Source of the DNA: Cryptomeria japonica
Taxonomy: Eukaryota > Streptophyta > Pinopsida > Cupressales > Cupressaceae
Direction of reading: 5' to 3'
DNA: 64,000 nt
Assembly: GCF_030272615.1 (NCBI RefSeq)
Contig: NC_081413.1
Span: 17,429,785 to 17,493,784 of the forward strand
This document shows, piece by piece, positions 50,187 to 60,668 of this stretch. The notes under the pieces are model-generated. The model saw only the letters and a program-made list of their open reading frames with translations, searched no databases and had not been told where the DNA came from. The stretch's first letter is position 1. Each line of letters opens with the position of its first letter. A program made the translations under genes and the position numbers.

Positions 50187-51250
50187 CTGTCAAAACAACA
50201 AAACAAGTTCAATATCAGTTCCTCATCAAAAACATAGATATCAAAATCAAAATCACATCATATCTATCCATATCAACTTGAAACACAACTCAAGTTTTCA
50301 AAACCCATATCAAACTTGTAACACAACTCAAGTCCCCATATCACATCAACTTGTAACACAACTCAAGTTTCCAACCCATATCAACTTGTAAAACAACTCA
50401 AGTTCCACAATCATATCAGCTTGTAAACACAAATTAGGCTACACATATATTAACTTGAAACAATGCAAATCAAATCAAGTTTATACCAAATCCACATCGA
50501 TATCTATGAATAACTTGAAAAATCGCAAATCAAACCAAGTTATATCGGCACTTATATTGAATAAACTATCAAAACCATGACAGCAAGCACAGAAACAAAA
50601 CATTTTACACCTATCCTAGCAAAATTGACCTTATCCTATCAATTTTCCTCGCTCACAAAATCATCTTTTCTCACAAAATCGACTGCATGCGCTAACTAAA
50701 TTTGGCTACGTGCTAGATTGACTCGATGCGCTAACTTGTTTTCTCCACGCGCTATCCTATCTGCCCCATGCACTAGATTAACTCTATGCACTACCTATTT
50801 CTTCCAATGCGCTATCTAAGCTACCCTAAGCGCTAAAACCTGACTTATGCGCTAACCTATCCTGCGGCTGCGCTACATATCTAACCCTATGTGCTAGGTC
50901 TAACCTACACACTACTTACCCCTACCCATGTGACTCCCTATCTACCCAATGCGCTAGGTTTACATGATGCGCTACCTATTTCACTTTTTGCGCTACCCTG
51001 TGTCCCTAATGCGCTACTGTGCATTTATGCGCTAACCTAGCAAACCTAAGCACTAACCTAGCAAACCTATGCGCTACCCTACGTTTTTGGACGCAACCTA
51101 AATCTACAACCTTATGCGCTACAAAAATTTTCGTATGCACTGACCGACGACCTAGATGCGCTAAAACATTAAACCTGCGTGCAAAATTCCAAAAAAGTAC
51201 CCAAAATGACAAAATAAAAAATCAAGAAAGGGTCAAAAAGGTTGACTTAC
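50187..51250 (-). other. Predicted GT-AG intron of the antisense PMD gene
   Basis: Minus strand: GTAAGTCAACC at its 5' end, TTGTTTTGTTGTTTTGACAG at its 3' end, 1,064 nt. Splicing keeps the frame. It contains motif array 3. Confidence 0.7.
50687..51163 (-). repeat. TAGCGCAT motif array 3 (60-nt superperiod 21+21+18) in the antisense intron
   Basis: On the plus strand ATGCGCTA or a close variant starts at 50687, 50708, 50726, 50747, 50768, 50786, 50807, 50828, 50847, 50868, 50889, 50907, 50928, 50949, 50967, 50988, 51009, 51027, 51048, 51069, then 51114, 51135 and 51156. Steps repeat as 21, 18, 21, a 60-nt cycle (one 19 in place of 18). The motif reads TAGCGCAT on the minus strand, the sense strand of the antisense gene. 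Confidence 0.93.
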
Positions 51251-51399
51251 CAGTGATCCATATGCGGCAGGCCTCCGATACCTCTGAACGTGCTCAAATC
51301 GATGCGTAGAATATGTAATAGGCATTTTGTCTTCTCTCCAAAAGTCTGTTTCTCTGAAGTCAACAAGCACAAATGAGACAAAACCATGCACTTTTCCCC

Positions 51400-51406
51400 T
51401 TTTATA
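51400..51406 (-). promoter_or_regulatory. TATA box of the antisense PMD gene
   Basis: Minus-strand CCCTATAAAAGGGG, 75 bases upstream of the exon 1 ATG at 51325. This fits a plant core promoter (TATA 25-35 bases before the start site). Confidence 0.65.
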
Positions 51407-51724
51407 GGGTGAAATAAAATTAGGGTTAGGGGTTTGAGCATGTAATTTTCTCATGGTCTTCCTCGTACCCTCGCACACATCAATTTACGGGAGATGAATC
51501 AATTTAAGCATTCCACATAGCCAAAATTTTGCAAAGCAAACACAATTATCAAATCACATCAAATTTTTCCAAATTTTTGATTCATCTCCCGAGGGGGCAT
51601 TATCAACATCAATTATCAAAACTGGGGCATGACATATCTCAAAATGACATAAATTTTTGATTTGATCATAAATCACGATAACACATCATTTTCTTTGAAT
51701 TAACATGTGCACACGCGTCACTTC

Positions 51725-51738
51725 AAAGAGGGGCAAAA
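51725..51738 (+). other. Polypurine tract of the Tat gypsy
   Basis: AAAGAGGGGCAAAA immediately before the 3' LTR. Confidence 0.85.
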
Positions 51739-53186
51739 TGTAGACGTATAAAAATGACCATATTCCTAAATGAATATTTTATATTCATTTCTCTATTTAA
51801 TTAAATCCAATTTAATTAAATCACCCACATTCCTCTATTTAAATTAAGTTAAATTACTCAATTTATTTAAACTAAATTCACCAGGCCTCTTTTGACATTT
51901 AATGAATAAATAATTTTATTCATTTAAATCCCATCTATCCACTTTTAATTAAATTCAAATTTAATTAAATAGTTTATCCTAAATTGAATAAATCTAATTT
52001 ATTTGATTTCCCCAAATTACAACCAAATTGAATTAAAATCATTTTATTCAATTAAATCCTATTATCCCTTCATCCACTTGCAAAATCCTACATCTCCCAT
52101 TTGCTTCCTAAACCCTATTTCTAATCCCTTCTAGACTCTTCTAATCACTTCTAAATTAACCTAACCCATTTCCTAAACTTTGTCACATCCCTAAGCAAGG
52201 GGAAGTCACTTCTCAAACCCTCAAAGTCTTTGAAAACCCTTAAAGGCTTCAACCACTTAACTTTGAAAGTCTCCCAAACCATTAATGGTTAACTCAACCC
52301 TCTAGCATGATTAAAGAATTTCCCTAAACTCAACCTTCATGTAACCCAAGGGTCTCATCAAGCATTTATTGCTTTGACCATGGTTATCCTTAATCTTTTG
52401 CACAAGAGTTTATCCTTTGGATAAACTCTTTATCCATTGGATAACCTTAACTTAACCATAACCCTTACCCCCTAAGATAACCATGAGGTCTTCTCAAGCA
52501 TTTAATGCTTCCTACCTCTCTTCTCAACCCAGTCTTATGTTGACATTTGTCACCATTTCATTGGTGACAATTGCAAACATGGATTCCCAACTTTCAAACT
52601 CACCCCTTGATTAAATCTTTCAATCCTGACCATCCATTGCCCTATTTTTGCTATAAATAGAGCTCTCATTCCTCCATTTTAAATCATCCAAGTCTTTAGC
52701 ATCACACTTATACTCAAATCCATGCAAGTTTTAATATCTCATTTATGCTCATCATTTAGCCTCTCTTTTAAATAGGAATTTATCTAAATATGCATGTTTA
52801 CAGTATTTTCCTTATCATTTAGCTTAATCATAGACTAATATAGCATCCTAGGATAGTCTTGTTACTAATATTGTCATCTTATAACTAGCTTATTGCATTT
52901 ATAGGATCATGTATAACTTAGGATGCATTTCATCTTAAAATCAACCAAAGCATCCCTCATTCTTGCATTTGTCATCCCTAAACCACTTTGCTCAGTGATC
53001 TGAGAGCAAAGACATTGGTTTGAGGGACCTTGTGAGATAGAGAACCATGAAACCAACCTTGGGAAGCTGAGCCATACTTCATGACTCTATAGCTTGCACC
53101 AAGAAGTCCTGTGGGTGTGTGAGCAAGGCTCCTTAGACTCCGTTTTCCACATATTGAGTTCTATCGACCCACTTTTCCCACATACA
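51739..53186 (+). repeat. 3' LTR of the Tat gypsy
   Basis: 1,448 bp, matching 34921-36366 with about two dozen differences. TATAAATAG at 52652-52660. Confidence 0.93.
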
Positions 53187-53533
53187 TCTACTACTCTGGG
53201 GGAGTAGTTAGTTTTGTGTTTCAGTGGTTTATGTTTTTTCTTTGATATTTTTTTTGTTAGATTTATGGCATTGATGTCAAAGGGGGAGAGATGTTGATGT
53301 GAAAAAGAAAACTTGAGGAGTTGTATACATTAGGGGGAGAGATATATGTGTAAGTCGAGCTTTACAGAGATATCATTCACAGGGGGAGTTTGGTCTTTGT
53401 TTCAGAATTTCATTGCTATATCTTTGAGTGGGATATTGTTGGTTATCTTCCATTGGGGGAGACTTGTTTGGCATTTCTTGGTACTTAGAATTTTTTCACA
53501 TCTAGTGTTGACATCAATGCCAAAGGGGGAGAT
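53187..53533 (+). other. Copia 3' region with six GGGGGAG tracts
   Basis: GGGGGAG occurs at 53198, 53282, 53333, 53382, 53455 and 53525. The last one (AAAGGGGGAGAT) touches the 3' LTR and is the polypurine tract. No gene. Confidence 0.88.
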
Positions 53534-54730
53534 TGTTGGCCATTTGGAGGAATTGATTATGTGTTGCATTGATGTTTTGTCATTGATGTCAACACTTGTT
53601 GTTTTGGATGCTTTACCGACACCCTTCTAGTCCCGGTAGGATGTATGGTTTTTGGTTAGTTTGGATTCGACATGATCTGGTATGCTCCAGTATAGTATGG
53701 TTATGGAATTGGCTTATTCATGGTACTCATGTTCATATTCAGTAGGTTGGTTTTGGTCTGGTGATCGAATGCTATCCTATTTGCTTGGAAGTTTGGCTTG
53801 TGGTTTCGACGAGGGTTTCACGGATAGAGCTTTGATGAAGATATTTGATGATATGCATAAGTGTTGTTGGTGCAGCTTCTATTGGAGATTTAGGATGTTG
53901 TTGGCGGATGGAGATCATTTCTTTAGCATGTGGACCTATATTGGGTCCCGATTGATCTAGGTTATGGAACAACTTAATGAAACATGTGGATTGGACCTCT
54001 TGATGTGTTTCTGAGATGTCTTATGTGTTGGATATTGTTTGTTTGGTCTAAGGCGGACATGTTTTGTAATTATGTAATTGGTTTATTGTCTAGTGGCCGA
54101 CCTAATTTTTATGGTCGAGGGTTTGTATATATATGATGTAAGATCTCATTGTAGATTATCATATGGATATGGTCAAGGAATAGATGTGAATATGTAATGT
54201 GTGAATAATGTAATATCATTCAGTCAAAAGATTTGGTTGATCATTGGAGATCGAATTGGGTTTATGTAAGAGGATTTAGTCCTCCGGTATTGAGCTTAAT
54301 CAAAACTATACTCGGGCATAGTAGATGCTATCTTTGCTGTTCATTCCTTCTTCTGGATTGTAGTCTGGATTTCTATGTAGTTAGTGAGACTCCTTTTGTG
54401 ATGACCAATGCACTCTAGGCTGTTGGCCTTCCTGCAAGTGTGGGCCCCTCAATTGTAATTTGCATACTTACTGCATAAGATTATTTGACCATGGGTAGGC
54501 TTTCCACCGTGGTTTTTACCTTTACCGGGTTTTTCACGTATAAATCTTGGTGTCATGTGGGTGGTATTTATTCTCTGATTATTGTTTATGCTTAATTGGT
54601 TGAACTGCTATTCTAGTATTAATGTTTTGGGTTCCGGTATTAAATTTTTAATTATTAAATATTCTGGTAATCTGTGACAATTGATTCACCCCCCTCTTAA
54701 TTGTCTTCCAGTTATTTGAACTATCTAACA
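53534..54730 (+). repeat. 3' LTR of the nested copia
   Basis: Begins TGTTGGCCATTTGGAGGAAT, ends ATCTAACA; about 1.2 kb, homologous to 28992-30213 with a shorter C-run. Confidence 0.92.
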
Positions 54731-54735
54731 AAATC

Positions 54736-55739
54736 ATCAGTGTATGATGAAGGTACCTCCTTGTCTCTAGCATGCGAGGACTCCTTAGGGTCTTTTCCAG
54801 TCCTGTCATCACATCTAGTGCATCGGGCATATCATGCACCTCATAATCAACAATGTTTGTGGGATGATCAACAAGCTCTCCAATAGGACCTAAGCGTACT
54901 TGATTGCACATAGCACAAGTATGCGGCACATAGAAATGTGGAGCCGAAGAGGATGTGTCAATGCCATTGGATCCACTACTAGCATCACCAAAAGGCTGAG
55001 CTAGTGCCCCATCTTGAGAAACTAAAAGGCTACTCAAAGAGTGAACAATTGATATAGTATGTGACGCTGCCTCGACAATAATATCTGAATTCTATACTAG
55101 AGGTGGTGGATCAACGGGAGGAGGGGGAACATATGGGCCCTGTAATACTTGAACTACCCCAGGTCTATCTTGAGGTATAGCTAAACCCACACCCTAGAAA
55201 GGCATGTCAAAGTAGTTGACACACTTGCCCAAAACAAACTCATCATACAATTTTTTGATGAAATAAAATGGGACATCAAGATTGTTGTTGGGTGGTCTAT
55301 TAAAAACCATCTACCAACGATCCCAATTTTTTTTTACAATATCATCATTTTGACACCATTTGATGTAATGTTTTTTTTTTCACATCTACGGGCTGTCTAG
55401 TGTGGGGATTGATAAACAATGTGGCAATATCAGCTTTGGATATCTCAAGCTTCTTGACTTGATCATAGGTCAAGCCATCCCTATATCTATTCCCCATGGA
55501 CTCTTGCCACAAAAGAATGGAATTGTGCTCCGCAATGATGGTTTCTACATTGTTTATTATGGCATTAAGTGGATCTAACATTGGGGATAGACGAGGGATT
55601 CTACTGTAAATATTTGCAATGCCCTTAATTGGTTGAAATTTTGACCAATTAAATATTGAATTGAGGAGGGGTTTGGTAATTGAGGGTTTGGTGGTTGTGG
55701 CGATTGTGGCTATTCAGGATTGCCATTGTTATCCCCCAT
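54736..55739 (-). pseudogene. Unidentified minus-strand gene interrupted by the copia
   Basis: ATG at 55739 (MGDNNGNPE) opens a Pro/Gln/Asn-rich start. With stops and one frameshift the frame then passes through MLDPLNAIINNVETIIAEHN, KADIATLFINPHTRQPVDVK, VFNRPPNNNLDVPFYFIKKL, VNYFDMPF, PHTCAMCNQVRLGPIGELVD, HDMPDALDVMTGLEKTLRSP and RRYLHHTLMI, where the copia target site cuts it. Stops lie in the N-terminal part, after KNWDRW, after DMPF and after PPPLV. A single CxxC is visible. I do not recognise the family; a DNA-transposon protein or a host gene remnant are both possible. The part beyond the cut would resume left of 28,991. Confidence 0.5.
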
Positions 55740-56068
55740 TTTACCTGATTGAAGTTAAAAATTTGAATTTAATCAACAAACTTCAAAGAACAATGTATTT
55801 CAAATGAAAAAAACCTAATTTCTATAAAAAAATTTGAAAAATAAATAAAAAATACAAAAATTGATAAAAAGACAACAAAATCGCAATAAAATCATACCTT
55901 TGTTGAAAAAATGACAAAAAAACCTTCAAATTAGATATCCATCTAAATCCGATATCGGATTTCGACAGTTCGCTCAGCCCGTGGGTGAAAAATGATCCAC
56001 GGGCTCTCCCAGTGGGTATAAAAATACCCATAGGCCTATACCTTTTTCCGAGATGCAACATATCTTAT
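55740..56068. other. Flank of the minus-strand gene with three successive hairpins
   Basis: AAATCCGATATCGGATTT (55945-55962), GCCCGTGG...CCACGGGC (55977-56004) and GGGTATAAAAATACCC (56014-56029). Otherwise AT-rich without genes. Confidence 0.65.
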
Positions 56069-56485
56069 TTTATTATATATAATATATAATATATTATTCA
56101 TATATTAAATTATATATGAATAATATATTATATAATTTATATTAAATATTATATATTGTTTAATATATAATATATTACACATTATATTATATACTATATA
56201 TTGTTTAATATATAATATATCATATAATGTGTAATATATTATATATTATATATTATATTATATAAATTCTATAATATATTATATTATATTATATTATATT
56301 ATATAATTTATCATGTATTATTCATATTATATATTATATATTAAATAATATATAATATTTAATATATTATATTATATTATATATTATTCATATATTATAT
56401 TATATTATATAAAATATATAAAATATTATATATTATATTATATATAATATATCATATATAATATAATATATTTTTTATTAATATA
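56069..56485. repeat. Low-complexity TA/TAA-rich tract
   Basis: About 400 bases of TATAATATAT-type sequence with almost no G or C. Confidence 0.95.
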
Positions 56486-57400
56486 ATATTTCATTATTAT
56501 CGGATATCTGATTTGCTTGGGTTTTTGCTGTGGCTAGATGTTACTGACATCCAAGCCAAGCAAAAAGTCAACATGGATTTTTTGTGTTTTTAGGCGAGTG
56601 GAGAAGGCAATTTTTTTCATATCGTCACTTTTTGGCCCCTCGTAATCCTGCACATACCCTTAAACAAACCCCAATTTGAAATGGGGTAGGTCCTTTATCT
56701 CCCTAATGGCTTCTGGTCCCTGTGGCTACACATGACCATTGGAGGTCGTCTTAATTAGTAATTTACCTAGGGAACCCTATATAAAGACATCATATCAATT
56801 GATTTCAACATAAGACTCCATACCTAATATTCATGCATCTATGAAGCATTCATCATCAAGTATTTTCAAAGACTCAAAGCTGCATTTCATCCTTCAAGCA
56901 TTATGGAGAAAAGTCACATTAATGTTCATGCAAGCATGTGTGCATGATTAGGATTTTTCATGTTTATGTTTTTGTCATGTCATTACATTCAACACTTGTG
57001 ATTACATTAAAAGAGCATTGCATCATCATCAACAATTGCAGATCTGAGGTATATCTTCTTCACATTTATTTCAGTATTTGCATTATTTCATTCAATGTTA
57101 ATTCCTAAACTGGGTTTTGACTTAGGAAATGCCCTATCCACAACATCTTTCCTTCTCTTTTTGTGTGCACGAAATAGGTACAAGAGTTGTATTCAAGAAT
57201 TTTGGTAGAGTCGACAATGATGAATAGGTTTAGCTTTCGACGAAGGAAAATTCAGAGGACCGGAGAAGATTTGTACTACCTAGTCCCAAAAAATCAAGCC
57301 AAACTTTTGGGAACATGTTCCAAATCTATTCTTTTGCCCAGTTACTATTTTTTGGCTCCGTGGGACATCTGTAGAATTCTATATTTATCAATTTACTTCA
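56486..57400 (+). other. Possible gypsy-type LTR end and leader remnant
   Basis: A TATATAAAG box lies near 56,777, followed by typical LTR leader text, and TTTTGGCTCCGTGGGACA near 57,351 resembles a gypsy primer binding site. No partner LTR or gag gene was found, so this is tentative. Confidence 0.3.
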
Positions 57401-58519
57401 GTTAGCCCTCATTTTCCTCTAATTTACAATTATCAATTCCAATTCACATATCAACCCTTGGAAAGAGGAAACCCTAACACCAAGTGAATCTAATCAGACT
57501 TTCAACCTTTTCCTTATTTAGATTGAGGCTAGATCTATTAGGTTCATTCTTGTTTCCACCTTGTTTTGGTTAATTTGGATTATTAGTGGATTATTTATCT
57601 TAATTGACCCTAATTACAAATTACACCATTACACAAGGTTAGACAAAAACTTGCTAAGAACTCATATTTAAGCAATATCTAGTCTAGTATAAATCATTGG
57701 ATACATTAGGCTAGAAATAGAATTATCATAAGACACATTATATACATATCAACAACATATTTATCTTAGGAAACACATCCAATAAAATCTTAGTTCCTAC
57801 AAGTGAAAGAATATTCAATAATTTATAATTTCTATAGCAAACTAACAAAATAGTGTCAACATACTTGCTTTTACCAAGCCAAACCTTTATGTCAATTTGA
57901 TTCTTATTGAATTTTGTTTCTAATATAAATTTTACTACCATTGAATTTTTCATGTCAAATAAATTAGAAACTTAATTTTTAAGTCCTCTAATCATAATGT
58001 TGTTGTTACCAATAAATATGTCACTGGAGAATTGTTAGTGATAAATTTGAGGGAGACAAACCGAAGTTCTATTCCCAAAGAATTTCTACATTTTTAGTCT
58101 TAATACCTTGGGCTCAATCCTATTAGGTTAGCATATAGAGTATTCTAGATCCTACTTAAGTACTTAATCATAAAGAAACACTACATACATAGATTATACC
58201 CCAAAGTCAAATGTATTTATATTTATATATCAACATATATCAAGTACATTCCTTATAACTCTTTTGTATTACTTATATATCTCATCTATATCTCATCTAT
58301 CTCATTGATATCATCTCTATTCTATTGAATAAATATATCTCCTATGCATATATCTTCTAAAGGGGATGTGTCTCTTAGATAGTAACCATAAAGACCTTCC
58401 TATCCTCTAATCTATACATTCTAGAACCCTATTTCTGGATTGCAATCTTATATCTTTGGACCAATGTTTGTACACTATTTTTCGATTCATCCCCTTGGTA
58501 GAACCTGAAAATGTACTCA
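57401..58519. other. Unassigned AT-rich sequence
   Basis: No gene recognised. It lies 3' of the minus-strand gypsy pol remnant and may include its untranslated end or LTR, but no end is identifiable. Confidence 0.4.
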
Positions 58520-60668
58520 AGTCATATTTGTCCAATATCATGTTGAAAATACTTTACCCTTGTTCCATTGACATAAAACTATATAATCGTGGTGTCCAAG
58601 ATCTTTGATTAGATTTTTTTGGATTCCAGAATGTCATTTATCTTGTAGGGATCGAGCTACAAAACTTTAAGTTTGCCTTGCCTTTTGAGTTTGTTTGTTA
58701 TATAAGAGTATTGTGTTCCCAAGCTTGAATTTTTTTTTTTTTAGGTTCCAATCATGTCAATATTGTTGTCTTCTTCATTCTTTTAATAGGCAACCTTCAG
58801 TGAGTTGTCTATCTTGCTCTAATTTATCTAATCGTCCCAGTCGGTCTTTTACAAATTCATCTTTAGTAATTCGGAGTGTGAATGTTGTTCGAAGGTTGTT
58901 AATAATAAAATGTATGGTTATGGTGTCTTATAATTCATATAATAGTTCAAAGGGTGTGTATGAGGTAGCTCTTTTGTATGTGGTCTAGTAGGCCTAAAGT
59001 CTTGTTGGTATCTTACCGTCTTAATCACTCCTATTTGAATTACACATATTAGTTAAAGTTGTCCCCATGATTTTGTTCAGTGCTTCAGTTACCCCATTTT
59101 CTTGTGGGTGATAAGGAGTGCTCTGGTTCTATATGATCATGAATGTATTTAGTAAATCCTTGGTAGTTTTGTTAACAAAGTGCTTCCCTTGGTCACTTGT
59201 GATGCTTAAAGAGAACCCAAATTGAGTTATTATGTTATTGTACAAGAACTTGGTTGTTTTGTATGTTGTGCAATCTTTGGTTAGTTCAGCTTCTGCCCAT
59301 TTTATCAAATAATCAACTCCAGTAATAATGAATCTTTCTTTAGATAATTTAGTTAGTGTGTCAATAGGGCCAATTAAATAGATTTCCCACTTTTCAAATA
59401 TATTTTTTGCAAGGATCAGTTGTATTGGCATCTCATCTTAGGTTGTAAGATGTCTAGTTCTTAGTGTATTATTTATAATTTTGTATATGGTTAGCCACCA
59501 TAGTTTGAATAGTAAGATTTTTCAAACCTGTAGAATCCCCAAAGTAGTGTCCAATTGTTATTCCTTCTTGTGGCTCCCTTAGAATTTGTTATCTTTCATG
59601 TTCATAGACCACTCTTTATAATATATCATCCCTTCCTCTCTTATATAAGGCTCATTCAATCAAAGTGAATGGTAAGGACTTTATTAATAGTAGTTTGGGC
59701 ATTCATATTTGAGGGTATGTCCTAGTTGAAATCATCTTAGCAACACCATAAAATTCCTCTGAAACTACTATAATATGAAATAGCATGTTCTTGGTAGATC
59801 TTCGTCATCGATGTCCTTGGGGTCCTCTCTTGTATCAATCCTAGATAGGTAGTACAGGTCATGATTGTCTCTCTCAAGTTTGACCATAATATTGAAGTTC
59901 AATTCTTGGAATGATAAAAGCCATCTACACATATATCCTTGTAGTACCAGTTTATTTAGTAAGAATTTTAAGGGTTCATGGCTAGTGTAGAAGGTAAATG
60001 GAGATGACATAAAATAGTGCTAGAATTTGTGCAGTACGTTGACCATGGCTAGGGCTTCTCTTTCCATGGTGATGTAATTTATTTTCACTTTGGATAGTTT
60101 TCTATAGGCAAAATCTATTGGATGGTCCTTATTTACCTTAGGTTGAGCTAAAATTGTACCAATGGTTATGCCAGATGCATCTACATAGACATGAAATGGT
60201 ACATACCAATCTTGAAATATTAGAATAGGTTATTTTGCTATCTTTTGTTTGAGGATATCAAAATATTCTTGGTTTTCTTATGTCTAGTCTATAGGTTTGT
60301 TTGTTTTTTGGTTTCTTAGTAGTTCTTCTAATGGTGCAGCAATTGAGGCATATCCTTTAATAAATTTTCAGTGGTAATCAGTATATCCAAGAAATGTTTT
60401 GGCTTTGGGGGTTGTTTTAGGGTGGTAGATTCATGATAAGAGAAACTTCATTAGATCTACCATTAGGCCTTCTTTACAAATAATGTGTTCTAACAAGGTA
60501 CTAAAGGGGATTGTAAAGATACATTTCTTTAAATTTAGGAATATTTGCATACTCCTACATTTTTCTAGCATTATTAGAAGTGATTGAACATGATATTTTA
60601 CCAATCAATATATTGTCCAGTCATCTAGACCTATACCTCTATAAAATCATGAATGGAGTCTTTAAAAG
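58520..60668 (-). pseudogene. Gypsy pol remnant on the minus strand (RT end, RNase H, integrase)
   Basis: Read from 60,668 downwards: the end of the RT palm (a LDDWTIY box near 60,640), LNLKKCIFTIPFSTLL, HIICKEGLMVD and FIKGYASIAAPLEELLRNQ, then RNase H with VYVDASGITIGTILAQP, YRKLSKVKINYITMEREALA and FTFYTSHEPLKFLLNK. Integrase follows with FEKWEIYLIGPI (the first catalytic Asp position reads Tyr), FIITGVDYLIKWAEA, ITSDQGKHFVN and PYHPQENGVTEALN, then the C-terminal part (EDRQLTEG-like, YVNGTRVKYF) to about 58,520. Many stops and several frame changes. The 5' half is missing: the RT is cut at 60,668 by the LTR of the next copia. A different lineage from the Tat element (no second RNase H). 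Confidence 0.88.

Larger units (their letters stand above)
48500..51325 (-). pseudogene. Antisense plant mobile domain (PMD) gene of the Tat gypsy, two exons, broken
   Basis: Exon 1 (51251-51325) starts ATG and encodes MPITYSTHRFEHVQRYRRP...GSL. It ends at a consensus donor CTG|GTAAGT. Exon 2 (48500-50186) follows a T-rich tract and acceptor GACAG; both junctions are phase 0. Exon 2 encodes LLDMPQFIVN, LAERWHRD, IVTPKDCYQILRIPIVG, IPWQEFLDF, VGWGLVLEEMV, LAHLYSDLHEVV, LLQVWC-x-EHIPTARPL and PDWGPTIDSATTVEEF, matching the order of the PMD (aminotransferase-like plant mobile domain) of Tat elements. A Gly/Asp/Arg-rich linker (about 48,990-49,080) and a coiled-coil-like tail end at TGA 48500-48502. 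Seen damage: stops at 50115, about 50056, 49730, about 49606, 49385, 48953 and 48722, and a frameshift near 50,020. The gene is clearly richer in G+C than the gag-pol gene. PMD function in retroelements is not settled. Confidence 0.82.
34921..53186 (+). mobile_element. Tat-lineage gypsy LTR retrotransposon with an antisense PMD gene
   Basis: LTRs 34921-36366 and 51739-53186 start TGTAGACGTATAAAAATGAC and end CATACA. The interior is about 15.4 kb. Flanking pentamers are GCTAC (34916-34920) and TCTAC (53187-53191), a target duplication with one mismatch; outside it the copia 3' region continues. By eye the LTRs differ at about two dozen of 1,446 positions, so it is younger than the copia it sits in. 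A second RNase H between the usual RNase H and integrase, and a long 3' region with an antisense ORF, place it with Tat elements (family knowledge). Confidence 0.92.
28992..54730 (+). mobile_element. Copia-type LTR retrotransposon with a nested gypsy element and a nested TRIM
   Basis: Two LTRs of about 1.2 kb (28992-30213 and 53534-54730) in the same orientation flank a broken copia polyprotein gene. Flanking pentamers are ATATC (28987-28991) and AAATC (54731-54735), a target duplication with one mismatch. Without the gypsy (34,921-53,186 plus one target copy) and the TRIM (344 bp) the element would be about 7.1 kb. Its 5' LTR starts TATTGGCC where the 3' LTR has TGTTGGCC, so its first dinucleotide has mutated. 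Domain order gag-PR-INT-RT-RH identifies copia. Confidence 0.9.

Noticed and set aside
56069-56485. Matrix-attachment or replication-origin-like AT tract
   Set aside because: Only base composition supports it; reported as low complexity.
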